A DNA stretch of 64,000 nt from Pseudoduganella namucuonensis (GCF_900116645.1 NZ_FPBO01000037.1:32715-96714); one strand, 5' to 3'; positions 8,241 to 16,802 are shown, counted from the first letter of the stretch. The notes: generated by a model from the sequence alone, not told the origin. Program-made: numbers and translations.

Positions 8241-9196
8241 AATGCGCTTTCAGTAAGTGCGATACGGTAAAAATCGAGGGCGTTGCGGTGGAACACGGCG
8301 TCGCGCTGCCCCTCGTCCAGCCCGTCCAGCATGCGGCGCAGGTTGCCCACCAGGGGCGCGTAGCCGATGCGCAGGCTGGCCACCGGGAAGTTGCTGCCGA
8401 ACATGCAGCGGCCCGGCCCGAACATGGCCAGCACATCGGCCACCACGCGGGCGTTGCTGGCGTAGTCCCAGGGCCGTCCGCGTACCCCGAACTCGGACAG
8501 CTTGACCGTCACGTTGGGCAGCGCCGCCAGCCCCGCCATGCCGCGCCGCCAATGCGCCAGGCCGTCCTCGCTGCGGTCCCACGGCAGGCCGGCGTGGTTG
8601 AGCGCGACCCGCAGCCCGGGAAACCCGGCCAGCACATCGGCCGCCTCGGCCAGGTGCCAGTACGGCACCCGCAGGTCCAGCGACAGGCCGTGCTTGTCCA
8701 GCAGCGCCAGCCCGTCCTGCCAGCGCGGATCGCGCATGCTGCCGGGGCCGCCCGGCGGGGCCAGGTCCGGCCGGCCGGTGGTGGCCGGCTTGCAGCGGAT
8801 GCCGCGCACCAGCGGGAATTCCAGCTGGGCCAGCAGCATGTCCTCGCTGTCCGGCCGGTCCAGCCAGGCGTGCGCCACCACCGCGTTGGGAAAGCCCCAC
8901 AGGCCGGCCGTCTGGTGCAGCCAGCGGGTTTCCGCCAGTTGCTCGTCGCGCGCCCGCTCGGCCTCGATGTGCACTGTGGCCTTCACCCGCACGCCGCGCC
9001 GCGCCTCGGCGTAGTGGGCGTGCTGGAAGTCCCGCGCCAGCGCGGTGTAGTCGCCCATGAAGGTGTCGGCGTTGTAGCCGTCCTGCAGCCAGGGGTAGCG
9101 GCCGGCGCTCAAATCCCACAGGTGGTGGTGGGCGTCCACGACGACAGGCAACACCTCCCCCCGCGGCGATGCTCCGCATACTGTCAAGCTGTTCAT
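8237..9196 (-). CDS. amidohydrolase family lactonase (L-fucono/L-rhamnono-lactonase-like)
   Basis: A 319-residue TIM-barrel hydrolase of the COG3618 amidohydrolase group. The N-terminal metal motif reads VDAHHHLWDL, later ones LNHAGLPW and MFGSNFPVASL with the catalytic-type Asn/Asp region. This group includes L-fuconolactonase, L-rhamnono-1,4-lactonase and 2-pyrone-4,6-dicarboxylate hydrolase. Next to an aldonate dehydratase, a sugar-lactone hydrolase role is the simplest reading: it would supply the aldonate. It overlaps the PdxA-like gene by four bases. Confidence 0.86.
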   Translation of the reverse strand: MNSLTVCGASPRGEVLPVVVDAHHHLWDLSAGRYPWLQDGYNADTFMGDYTALARDFQHAHYAEARRGVRVKATVHIEAERARDEQLAETRWLHQTAGLWGFPNAVVAHAWLDRPDSEDMLLAQLEFPLVRGIRCKPATTGRPDLAPPGGPGSMRDPRWQDGLALLDKHGLSLDLRVPYWHLAEAADVLAGFPGLRVALNHAGLPWDRSEDGLAHWRRGMAGLAALPNVTVKLSEFGVRGRPWDYASNARVVADVLAMFGPGRCMFGSNFPVASLRIGYAPLVGNLRRMLDGLDEGQRDAVFHRNALDFYRIALTESAL

Positions 9197-9209
9197 TGTT
9201 AGTCCCGGG

Positions 9210-10139
9210 TCAGGCGATCAGCACATGCGAGACGTCCGGTTCGCGCAGCGTGTTGAAGTAACGCGTGAAGCCCAGCGTTTCCAGGTCCAGCACGCCGATG
9301 CGGTCGTCCTTGAGCGAGATGTAGGCCTCGTCGCGTTGCGGGTGGAAGCTCAGGCCGATGGGCAGGCTGGGCAGCTGTATCTTGCCCAGCGGCTCCAGGT
9401 CCGCGCTGTAGACCGACATGTAGTCGTCGCCGTAGTTGGTGACCAGCAGGCGGTTGCGGCGGTCGCGGTAGATGCGGGTGGGGTCGGTGCCGGTCTTGGC
9501 GCTGGCCACCACTTTCAGGCTCTCGACGTCGATGGCGACGATGGTCTCGCTCTCGCGGTTGGCCACGTACAGCAGGCGCTCGTCCGCGCTGAAGCAGTTG
9601 CCCTCCGGCCGCGCGCCCGGCACGATGGCCACCGGCGTGTGGGTCGGGTCCTGCGGCTTGAGCATGGTCACCGTGTTGCTCAGCAGGTTGAGCGAGAACG
9701 CCAGCTCGCCGTCGCTGCGCAGCGCCACCAGGTGGCTCTTGTAGCCGCCGGACGGCATGGCGCGGGTGGGCGTGTCGTCGCGCTCGGGGTGGTCGAACAC
9801 CAGCAGCGCCGAATTGCCCTCGCTCAGCACGTACAGCCGGTCCTGCGCGTCGATGGCCAGGCCGTGCGGGCGGCGGAACGGCCACAGGTCCAGCGTGCGC
9901 ACGTGCTCCCGCAGCTTGAGGTCGATGACGAACACCGAGCAGCCGCCCTCGCCGCGGTGGGCCTGGGTTTCGATGCCGTAGTGGCCGACGTAGGCGTAGC
10001 GCCCGGCCGAGTCCACCACGAACTCATGCGGAAAATCCGGCAGGCGTATGCTTTTCAGCTGTTCGCCCGTGGGCAGGTCGTAAAAACTGAAGGCGTGGGC
10101 GCATTTTTCCACCAGCAGCAGGATTTCTTGTTGTTTCAT
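9210..10139 (-). CDS. YncE/YVTN-type beta-propeller protein
   Basis: A 309-residue protein made of repeated blades with recurring signatures such as GRYAYVGHYG, RLYVLSEGNSALLVFD, LLYVANRESETIVAIDV and RLLVTNYGDDYMSVY. This is the pattern of six- or seven-bladed YncE/lactonase-type propellers. No signal peptide is evident, so a cytoplasmic location is likely. Some relatives (6-phosphogluconolactonase family) hydrolyse sugar lactones, which would fit this operon, but no catalytic residues can be assigned from the sequence alone. A CGGAGT Shine-Dalgarno precedes the ATG; it lies between the lactonase and ABC transporter genes. Confidence 0.8.
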   Translation of the reverse strand: MKQQEILLLVEKCAHAFSFYDLPTGEQLKSIRLPDFPHEFVVDSAGRYAYVGHYGIETQAHRGEGGCSVFVIDLKLREHVRTLDLWPFRRPHGLAIDAQDRLYVLSEGNSALLVFDHPERDDTPTRAMPSGGYKSHLVALRSDGELAFSLNLLSNTVTMLKPQDPTHTPVAIVPGARPEGNCFSADERLLYVANRESETIVAIDVESLKVVASAKTGTDPTRIYRDRRNRLLVTNYGDDYMSVYSADLEPLGKIQLPSLPIGLSFHPQRDEAYISLKDDRIGVLDLETLGFTRYFNTLREPDVSHVLIA

Positions 10140-10158
10140 GTTTACTCCGTTGAAAGTC

Positions 10159-10890
10159 TTAATGTACGTCCGCGCTGAGGAACTGGCGCATTTCCGCCGT
10201 CTTCGGATCGGCGAACAATTCCTGCGATGGACCCATTTCCCAAATCTTGCCCTGGTGCATGAACACCGTGATGTCGGCCACGCGGCGGGCGAAGCCCATC
10301 TCGTGCGTCACCAGCACCATGGTCATGCCCTTGCGCGCCAGCGTCTCCATCACGCTCAGCACCTCCTGCGTCAGTTCCGGGTCCAGCGCCGAGGTCACCT
10401 CGTCGAACAGCATGACCTTGGGCTGCATGGCCAGCGAACGGGCGATGGCCACCCGCTGCTGCTGGCCGCCGGACAGCATGTCCGGGTAGGCGTCGAACTT
10501 CTCGCCCAGGCCGACCAGCTGCAGCGCCTCGACGGCGGCCTTGCGGGCCTCGTCCGCGCCGCGTTTGCGGACGATGGTCGGCGCCAGCATGATGTTCTGG
10601 CCCACCGTCAGGTGCGGGAACAGGTTGTAGCTCTGGAACACGATGCCCACGTCGGTGCGCAAGGCCCGCAGCTTCTTCGGATTGCCGTCCAGTTCGTGGC
10701 CGGCGACGCGGATGCTGCCGCTGTCGATGGTTTCCAAGCCGTTGATGCAACGCAGCATGGTGCTCTTGCCGGAGCCGCTGCGGCCGATCAGCGCCACCAC
10801 CTGGCCGCGCTCCACCGTCAGCGAGGTGCCCTTCAGCACCGGCATGGCGCCGAAGCTCTTGAATATCTCTTTCACCATGATTTCAGACAT
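10159..10890 (-). CDS. polar amino acid-type ABC transporter ATP-binding protein
   Basis: A 243-residue ABC ATPase of the GlnQ/ArtP/HisP group. Walker A GRSGSGKST near residue 36, Q-loop FQSYNLFPHLT, signature LSGGQQQR, Walker B VMLFDEVTSALDPE and the switch His in VTHEMGF are all intact. It powers the importer formed by the two permeases directly upstream. Its start lies inside the end of the preceding permease gene (8-base overlap). The PAAT family carries amino acids and also opines and some hydroxy acids, so a non-amino-acid cargo is possible. Confidence 0.94.
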   Translation of the reverse strand: MSEIMVKEIFKSFGAMPVLKGTSLTVERGQVVALIGRSGSGKSTMLRCINGLETIDSGSIRVAGHELDGNPKKLRALRTDVGIVFQSYNLFPHLTVGQNIMLAPTIVRKRGADEARKAAVEALQLVGLGEKFDAYPDMLSGGQQQRVAIARSLAMQPKVMLFDEVTSALDPELTQEVLSVMETLARKGMTMVLVTHEMGFARRVADITVFMHQGKIWEMGPSQELFADPKTAEMRQFLSADVH

Positions 10891-11515
10891 GGGATTTCCT
10901 TTCCAGCCGGCGGCTGCAATATGAAAGCGGGTAGCAGATGCAGAAGTACAGGGTGGCCACCAGGAAAAACACCTGGAAGGGCTGGAACGTCAGGTTGTTG
11001 ATCAACTGTCCCGCCTTGGCCAGCTCGACCACGCCGATCAGCGAGGCGATCGAGGAGTTCTTCACCACCTGCACCATGAAGCCCACGGTCGGCGGCAGCG
11101 AGATGCGCACCGCCTGCGGCAGGATCACGTACTGGTACTGCTGGCGGCGGGTCATGGCCAGGCTTTCGGCCGCCTCCCACTGCTGCCTGGGCACCGCCTG
11201 GATGGCGCCGCGCCAGATGTCGCCCAGGTAGCCGCTGGCGTACACCGTCATCGACACGCAGGCCGCGACCAGGGGCGGCATGTCGTAGCCGAACAGGCTC
11301 AGGCCGTAATACGACAGGAACAGCAGCATCAGCACCGGCGTGCCCTGCACCAGCTGGATGTAGGCGGAGGCCGCGGCGCGCAGCCAGCCGGCGCGCGCCA
11401 CCCGAGCCAGCGCCACGCCCAAGCCGAGGACGCCGCCGAAGACACAGGCGATCGTGGCCAGCAGGACGGTCCAGCACAGCGCCTGCATGAAGAAGGGAGC
11501 GGTGGTCCAGCTCAT
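10883..11515 (-). CDS. ABC transporter permease, PAAT (His/Glu/Gln/Arg) type
   Basis: A 210-residue inner-membrane subunit with five hydrophobic segments and the EAA-like cytoplasmic loop around EAAESLAMTRRQQYQYVILPQ (the part contacting the ATPase). I place the start at MSWTTAPFF because its ATG overlaps the stop of the upstream permease as ATGA (11512-11515); the frame is open further upstream without support. It forms a heterodimeric channel with that permease. The overlap with both neighbours indicates a tightly coupled transporter operon. Confidence 0.92.
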   Translation of the reverse strand: MSWTTAPFFMQALCWTVLLATIACVFGGVLGLGVALARVARAGWLRAAASAYIQLVQGTPVLMLLFLSYYGLSLFGYDMPPLVAACVSMTVYASGYLGDIWRGAIQAVPRQQWEAAESLAMTRRQQYQYVILPQAVRISLPPTVGFMVQVVKNSSIASLIGVVELAKAGQLINNLTFQPFQVFFLVATLYFCICYPLSYCSRRLERKSHV

Positions 11516-12246
11516 GGCGCCACCTCGCTGGCCTGGGCAGCCATCGGGGCCGGGGCCGCCGGGGCCGCTGGACGGAGCGCGGCGCCGCGGCGGGCGAACA
11601 GGGCCTGTCCGATCAGCGCCAGGGCCGCCTTGAACAGCAGCGCCAGCGCCAGGTAGCACAGCGTCACCACGCTATACACCTCGATGCTGCGGAAGGTCAG
11701 CGTGTCGATCTGGGCCGCCAGCGACGACAGCTCCTGCGTCGAGATGGCCGAGGTCACGCTGGAGGCCAGCATCATCAGCACGAACTGGCTGCACAACGCC
11801 GGATACACCTTGGCCGCCGCCGGCTTGAGCACCACGTGGCGGAAGATCTGCAGCCGCGTCATGCCCAGCGACAGGCCCGCCTCGATCTGCGAGCGGTGGA
11901 TGGACTCGATGCCGGCGCGCAGGATCTCGGCGGCGTAGGCGCCCAGGTTGATCACCATGCCGATCAGCGCGGCCTGGGTGGCCGAGACCTGCACGCCGAT
12001 GGCCGGCAGGCCGAAGTAGAAGATGAAGATCTGCACCAGGAACGGCGTGTTGCGGACCACCTCGACGTAGGCGTCCAGCGCCTTGCCCGGCCAGCCCTTG
12101 TACAGCGAGCGCACGGCGGCGGTGGCGATGCCGATGGCGGTGCCGAACACGATGGACGCAGCCGACAGCGCCACCGTCATCTGCGCCCCCTCGAGCAGCA
12201 GGCCGGCGTGCTCCCACACCGGCGCGAACTGAAATTGATAAGCCAT
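11512..12246 (-). CDS. ABC transporter permease, PAAT type
   Basis: A 244-residue permease paralogous to the next one. Visible family features are the N-terminal ALSAASIVFGTAIGI helix, the VRNTPFLVQIFIFYFGLP segment and the EAA loop near EAGLSLGMTRLQIFRHVVL. The last 35 residues are Ala/Pro-rich (APAAPAPMAAQ) and unlike typical permeases, probably a disordered tail. It lies just downstream of the binding-protein gene and overlaps the second permease by four bases. Confidence 0.92.
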   Translation of the reverse strand: MAYQFQFAPVWEHAGLLLEGAQMTVALSAASIVFGTAIGIATAAVRSLYKGWPGKALDAYVEVVRNTPFLVQIFIFYFGLPAIGVQVSATQAALIGMVINLGAYAAEILRAGIESIHRSQIEAGLSLGMTRLQIFRHVVLKPAAAKVYPALCSQFVLMMLASSVTSAISTQELSSLAAQIDTLTFRSIEVYSVVTLCYLALALLFKAALALIGQALFARRGAALRPAAPAAPAPMAAQASEVAP

Positions 12247-12268
12247 GGTTGTTCTCTGAAGGCGGGAC

Positions 12269-13087
12269 TCAGGGCTTGGCGAGGTCGGGCAAGGGGTTGC
12301 CGGTCCATTTCAGCGAGATCTTGTTCAACTCGCCGCTGCCGGTCATCTTGACGATGGACTTGTTGAGCCAGTCGCGCATCTCGGTCTCCTCCAGCCGCAC
12401 CGCCATGGCGTTGGGCTGGTTGAAGAAGCCGAACTTGATCGCCAGGTTCGCGTTGGCCTGCTGCTTCATCACGTCCTTGGCGACGCCGTCGGGCAGCGCG
12501 GCGGCGTCCACCTGGTGCGCGATCAGCGCCTGCACCACGGTGGAATCGTCCTGGTAGCGCACGATCTGCAGGCCGGGCACGTTGGCGCGGGCCAGCGCGG
12601 TCTCCTGGCTGGAGCCGCGGTTGACGCCGATGCGCTTGCCGTTCAGGTCGGCCAGCGTGGCCAGCGGCGCGCTCTTGTTCGCGAAGATCACCATCTGGAA
12701 GGCGCTGTAGGGCGCGGTAAACATGACGGCCTTGGCGCGCTCCGGCGTGGCGGCCAGCGTGGCCACCAGGAAGTCGACCTTGCCCGCCTGCAGGGCCGGG
12801 ATGCGGGCCGGCGGCGTCAGCGGCACCAGTTCCACCTTCACGCCCATGTAGCCGGCCAGGGTGCGGGCGACGTCGATGTCGTAGCCGGCCGGATTGCCGG
12901 CCTCGTCCACCGTGCCGTAGATGGGCACGCCGGACAGCACGCCGATCCGGACCGAACCGCGTTTGACGATCTCGTCCACCGAGGCGGCGGACGCGGCGGG
13001 GATGGTCGCGGCCAGCGCCACGGCCAGGGTGGCGACGCCCAGCGCGGCGCGGCGGCCCGCCGCACGCATGGTTGCGGAAATGTTCAT
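12269..13087 (-). CDS. ABC transporter periplasmic substrate-binding protein (family 3)
   Basis: A 272-residue extracellular solute-binding protein. A signal peptide covers about residues 1-34 with an ASA cleavage site. The mature domain begins ASVDEIVKRGSVRIGVL and has the family-3 pattern YDIDVARTLAGYMGVKVELV, FLVATLAATPERAKAVMFTAPY and NRGSSQETAL. Start MNISAT is chosen because AGGAGA lies just upstream. It is the first gene of the leftward transporter operon, facing the divergent LysR gene, and is probably under that regulator. Ligand unknown. Confidence 0.93.
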   Translation of the reverse strand: MNISATMRAAGRRAALGVATLAVALAATIPAASAASVDEIVKRGSVRIGVLSGVPIYGTVDEAGNPAGYDIDVARTLAGYMGVKVELVPLTPPARIPALQAGKVDFLVATLAATPERAKAVMFTAPYSAFQMVIFANKSAPLATLADLNGKRIGVNRGSSQETALARANVPGLQIVRYQDDSTVVQALIAHQVDAAALPDGVAKDVMKQQANANLAIKFGFFNQPNAMAVRLEETEMRDWLNKSIVKMTGSGELNKISLKWTGNPLPDLAKP

Positions 13088-13204
13088 TGCTTGTCTCCTG
13101 TAGGAATATTGAGTGCTTATTTTCAAGGGCCGCGTTGTCCGCCCTCTGAGACAAACTTTACTTCGCGGCAAATTAACTGTCTAATCAGGGTTTCTGAATT
13201 CTTG

Positions 13205-13220
13205 ATAACCTTTGGTTAAT
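13205..13220. promoter_or_regulatory. putative LysR-type operator (T-N11-A), intergenic copy 1
   Basis: ATAACCTTTGGTTAAT is an almost perfect dyad with half-sites ATAACC and GGTTA(A)T separated by three bases. It fits the T-N11-A rule of LysR-type boxes (T13206, A13218). It lies 12 bases before the LysR start and about 120 bases upstream of the binding-protein gene. The same half-sites recur at 14193-14207. Confidence 0.6.
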
Positions 13221-13231
13221 CGCATCCCGAT

Positions 13232-14191
13232 ATGAGCTCCGACCGGCCCGTCATCCCCTCCCTCCAGCAAATGCAAAACCGGCTCAGGCTGAAGCAATTG
13301 CTGCTGCTCAGCGCCATCGACGAGCTGCGCTCGCTGCGCAAGGTGGCCGAATTCATGCACCTTTCCCAGCCCGCGGCCACCAAGATGCTGCACGAGATCG
13401 AGGAAACGCTGGGCGTGCGCCTGTTCGACCGCCTGCCCAAGGGCATGCAGCCGACCGTGTTCGGCGAATCGGCGGTGCTGTACGCCAACCGCATGATCGC
13501 GGACCTGAGCAAGTTCCGGGAAAACCTGGCGGCGCAGGCCGAGGGCAGCATCGGCACCATTTCGCTGGGCTCGATACCGACGCCGGTGCCCGGCTTGCTG
13601 GCCGACACCATTGTTGCCACAAAGAGACAATATCCCGGTCTGAAGATCAATGTGCAGGTCGACACCAGCGACGCGCTGATCCAATTGCTGGAACAGGGCA
13701 AGCTGGACCTGGTGATCGGCCGCATGACCGACCACGCCAAACTGGAGCAATTGCACTTCGAGGTGCTGGACAACGAGAACCTGTCCGTGGTGGCCGGCCG
13801 CGACCATCCGCTGGCGACCGAGCGCCGCGTCGGCCTGGCCGAGCTGAGCGAGCAGCCCTGGGTGCTGCAGCCGCTGAGCACGCCGATGCGCCAGTTGCTC
13901 GAGCGCGCCTTCTTCGACGCGGGGGCCAGCAGCCCCAGGGACGTGGTCGAAACCAACTCCACGCTGCTGATCGCCGCCCTGCTGCAATCGTCGTCGCGGG
14001 TGGCGATCCTGCCGTCGGCCATCGCCACCGACTACACCACGGCCGGTACGCTGTGCATTCTGCCGGCGCGCATCAAGTTCCAGCTCGAACCCTTCGGCAT
14101 CATCACGCGGCGCGAATACCTGCCCGACCCCAAACTGCAGCACTTCCTGGCCACGCTTCGCTCGCTGGCCCTGCCCGACCCCTTGCGATGA
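13232..14191 (+). CDS. LysR-family transcriptional regulator
   Basis: A 319-residue LysR-type regulator. The N-terminal winged helix-turn-helix includes RLKQLLLLSAIDELRSLRKV, then LSQPAATKMLHEIEETLGV and LFDRLPKGMQPT; the remaining two-thirds is the periplasmic-binding-fold effector domain. The closest flavour is the GbpR/PcaQ-like group known to sense sugar- or aromatic-pathway metabolites. It is divergent from the ABC transporter/catabolic operon and upstream of the porin. Matching T-N11-A sites on both sides make it the likely regulator of both. No good Shine-Dalgarno precedes the ATG. Confidence 0.92.
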   Translation: MSSDRPVIPSLQQMQNRLRLKQLLLLSAIDELRSLRKVAEFMHLSQPAATKMLHEIEETLGVRLFDRLPKGMQPTVFGESAVLYANRMIADLSKFRENLAAQAEGSIGTISLGSIPTPVPGLLADTIVATKRQYPGLKINVQVDTSDALIQLLEQGKLDLVIGRMTDHAKLEQLHFEVLDNENLSVVAGRDHPLATERRVGLAELSEQPWVLQPLSTPMRQLLERAFFDAGASSPRDVVETNSTLLIAALLQSSSRVAILPSAIATDYTTAGTLCILPARIKFQLEPFGIITRREYLPDPKLQHFLATLRSLALPDPLR

Positions 14192-14192
14192 G

Positions 14193-14207
14193 ATAACCAG
14201 TGGTTAT
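14193..14207. promoter_or_regulatory. putative LysR-type operator (T-N11-A), copy 2 upstream of porin
   Basis: ATAACCAGTGGTTAT is a perfect palindrome with a three-base centre, T14194 and A14206 giving T-N11-A. It starts two bases after the LysR stop codon and 118 bases before the porin ATG. Its half-sites match copy 1 at 13205-13220. Confidence 0.62.
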
Positions 14208-14324
14208 TGCAAATTGCGAAACTGCAAATTGCCGGTTATATGATTTTGCACGAAACTGCAAACGCCTGAACGCCGAAAGCGGCGCCAAGGCGAATTCATA
14301 AAAACCATCTGGGGACACAAAAAA

Positions 14325-15332
14325 ATGAAAACGACACTAGGGATGCTCGCCATGTTTGGCGGGCTGAGCGGCACCGCCATGGCCCAAAGCAACGTCACCA
14401 TGTACGGCGTGGCCGACGTGGGCCTGACCGCCGAGCGCGGCGGCGCCGCCGGTTCGGTCACGAAGATCACCAGCGGCATCGCCAACGGCTCGCGGATCGG
14501 CTTCAAGGGCACGGAGGACCTGGGCGACGGTCTGTCGGCGCAGTTCGTGCTGGAAAACGGCATGGACATGAGCACCGGCGCGGCGGCCCAGGGCGGCCTG
14601 CTGTTCGGGCGCCAGGCCTACGTGGGCCTGAGCTCGAAGTACGGCGGCATCCGCCTCGGCCGCCAGTACACGCCCGTCGACGACGTGGTCGCGACCACCG
14701 ATCCCTTCTACAACGGCTTCGCCGGCAGGATGCAAAACGTGCTGGCGGCCGGCTACGTGGCGCGGGTCAACAACGACATCATGTTCAGCACGCCCGTCAT
14801 CGGCGGCGTGTCCGCCAACCTGGCCTATGGCTTCGGCGAGGTGGCCGGCGACACCGGCGCCGGGCGCTACCTGGGCGCCTCGATCGGCTACGCGGGCGGA
14901 CCGCTGTGGACGCGGCTGGCCTGGCAGAGCACGAACAACCCGGCCCACACCGGCGCCGCCCGCAACGCGCTGCTGGGCGTGATCTACGACTTCGGCGGTT
15001 TCAGGCTGCATGGCGTGCTGTCGGCCAGCAGGACGCGCACCCTCGGCGTGACCACGCTGGACGCCCGCGACGGCATGCTGGGCGTGTCGGTGCGCATGGG
15101 CTCCGGCACCATCCTGGCCTCCTACGTCCGCCGCGACGACCGCCTGCCGGCCGGCAAGAACGCGAGCCAGCTCGGCGTCGGCTACACCTACGACCTCTCC
15201 AAGCGCACCAGCGTCTACACGGCTTACGGCCGCATCGACAACGACAACGGCGCGGCCTACACCTCCGGCAACGCCACCGAGGCCGGCAGCGGCAACAGCG
15301 CCTTCAACCTGGGCCTGCGCCACCGCTTCTAA
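14325..15332 (+). CDS. Gram-negative general porin
   Basis: A 335-residue trimeric-type porin of the betaproteobacterial family. A signal peptide of about 20 residues ends in TAMA, and the mature protein opens QSNVTMYGVADVGL, the family hallmark. Constriction-loop and strand motifs follow (GFKGTEDLGDGLSAQFVLENG, FGRQAYVGL, IRLGRQYTP), and the chain ends in LRHRF with the C-terminal Phe required for outer-membrane insertion. A GGGGACA ribosome site precedes the ATG. It probably admits the substrate of the neighbouring ABC transporter under shared LysR control. Confidence 0.95.
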   Translation: MKTTLGMLAMFGGLSGTAMAQSNVTMYGVADVGLTAERGGAAGSVTKITSGIANGSRIGFKGTEDLGDGLSAQFVLENGMDMSTGAAAQGGLLFGRQAYVGLSSKYGGIRLGRQYTPVDDVVATTDPFYNGFAGRMQNVLAAGYVARVNNDIMFSTPVIGGVSANLAYGFGEVAGDTGAGRYLGASIGYAGGPLWTRLAWQSTNNPAHTGAARNALLGVIYDFGGFRLHGVLSASRTRTLGVTTLDARDGMLGVSVRMGSGTILASYVRRDDRLPAGKNASQLGVGYTYDLSKRTSVYTAYGRIDNDNGAAYTSGNATEAGSGNSAFNLGLRHRF

Positions 15333-15361
15333 GGGCCAGTCTGCGCGCCGGGCCTGTGCCT

Positions 15362-15403
15362 GGGGCGCCAATGCCGCTACACTATGCGCGGCATTAGCGC
15401 CCC
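15362..15403. repeat. hairpin between porin and chromate transporter genes
   Basis: Arms GGGGCGCCAATGCCGC (15362-15377) and GCGGCATTAGCGCCCC (15388-15403) pair at 15 of 16 positions around a 10-base loop. There is no T-run after it, so it is not a classic intrinsic terminator. It ends 16 bases before the chrA start and could shape the chrA 5' leader or end porin mRNA. Confidence 0.6.
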
Positions 15404-15419
15404 AACGCAAAGGAAGGAT

Positions 15420-16784
15420 ATGACCTCGCCCCTGCCGCGCCAAGCGGACCATACCGAAACACCCGCCGCCGTCGGCTTCTGGCAAGCCTTCGCCTTCTGG
15501 CTCAAGCTCGGTTTCATCAGCTTCGGCGGCCCCGCCGGGCAGATCGCCATCATGCACCAGGAGCTGGTGGAGAACCGCCGCTGGATCTCCGAGCGCCGCT
15601 TCCTGCACGCGCTGAACTATTGCATGGTGCTGCCGGGGCCGGAGGCGCAGCAGCTGGCCACCTACATCGGCTGGCTGATGCACCGCACGGCTGGCGGCGT
15701 CGCGGCCGGCGCGCTGTTCGTGCTGCCGTCGCTGCTGATACTGATCCTGCTGTCCTGGCTGTACATCGCGTTTGGCGACGTGCCGCTGATCGCCGGCCTG
15801 TTTTACGGCATCAAACCCGCCGTGACGGCCATCGTGCTGCAGGCCAGCCACCGCATCGGCTCGCGCGCCTTGAAAAACGGCTGGCTGTGGGCCATCGCCG
15901 GCGCTTCCTTCACGGCCATCTTCGCGCTGAACCTGCCGTTCCCTCTGATCGTGCTGGGCGCCGCCGCCATCGGCTACATCGGCGGCCGCGTGGCCCCGGA
16001 CCGGTTCGCCGTCGGTGGCGGGCACGGCAAGGCGGCCAAGGGTTACGGCCCGGCCTTGATCGACGACCACACGCCGACGCCCGAGCACGCCAGGTTCCGC
16101 TGGAGCCGGCTGGCCCGCGTGGCGGCCGCCGGCGCCCTGCTGTGGCTGATTCCCATGGGCGCGCTGGCGCTGCTCTACGGCTGGGACCATACCTTTGCGC
16201 AGATGAGCTGGTTCTTCACCAAGGCCGCCATGCTGACCTTCGGCGGCGCCTACGCGGTGCTGCCCTACGTCTACCAGGGCGCGGTCTCGCATTTCGCGTG
16301 GCTGACACCGACGCAGATGATAGACGGGCTGGCGCTGGGCGAAACCACGCCCGGTCCGCTGATCATGGTGGTGGCCTTCGTGGCCTTCGTCGGCGCCTAC
16401 GCCAAGGCGGTGCTGGGGCCGGATGCGCTCTTCCTGGCCGGCGCCATGGCGGCCTGCCTGGTCACCTGGTTCACCTTCCTGCCCTCGTTCCTGTTCATCC
16501 TGGCCGGCGGACCGCTGGTCGAGTCCACCCATGGCGACATCAAGTTCACCGCGCCGCTGACCGCGATCACCGCGGCCGTGGTGGGCGTGATATTGAACCT
16601 GGCGCTGTTCTTGGGATACCACGTGCTGTGGCCGAAGGGCTTCGGCGGGACCTTCGAATGGATGTCGGCGCTGATCGCGCTGGCTGCGGCGGTCGCGCTG
16701 CTGCGCTACCAGGTGAACGTGATGAAGGTGATCGCCGCCAGCGCCGTGCTCGGGCTGGCGGTCAAGACGCTGGGCTGGGCGTAA
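15420..16784 (+). CDS. chrA: chromate ion transporter (CHR family, two-domain)
   Basis: A 454-residue inner-membrane protein of the long CHR family. It has two homologous halves: the first with FWLKLGFISFGGPAGQIAIMHQELVENRRW, quoted in part as the CHR signature region at about residues 25-55, and the second with FFTKAAMLTFGGAYAVLPYV. Family members export chromate (or act as sulfate/chromate antiporters). The start is set at the ATG preceded by AAGGAAGG; the frame is open 12 codons further. No other metal-resistance gene is nearby, so its role as resistance or as a sulfur-related transporter is open. Confidence 0.92.
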   Translation: MTSPLPRQADHTETPAAVGFWQAFAFWLKLGFISFGGPAGQIAIMHQELVENRRWISERRFLHALNYCMVLPGPEAQQLATYIGWLMHRTAGGVAAGALFVLPSLLILILLSWLYIAFGDVPLIAGLFYGIKPAVTAIVLQASHRIGSRALKNGWLWAIAGASFTAIFALNLPFPLIVLGAAAIGYIGGRVAPDRFAVGGGHGKAAKGYGPALIDDHTPTPEHARFRWSRLARVAAAGALLWLIPMGALALLYGWDHTFAQMSWFFTKAAMLTFGGAYAVLPYVYQGAVSHFAWLTPTQMIDGLALGETTPGPLIMVVAFVAFVGAYAKAVLGPDALFLAGAMAACLVTWFTFLPSFLFILAGGPLVESTHGDIKFTAPLTAITAAVVGVILNLALFLGYHVLWPKGFGGTFEWMSALIALAAAVALLRYQVNVMKVIAASAVLGLAVKTLGWA

Positions 16785-16802
16785 GACCCGAGCCGCCACA
16801 CT

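Noticed and set aside
5067..8270. 1067-codon plus-strand open frame over the catabolic operon
   Set aside because: Antisense to three well-supported enzyme genes; composition is typical of a GC-rich shadow frame.
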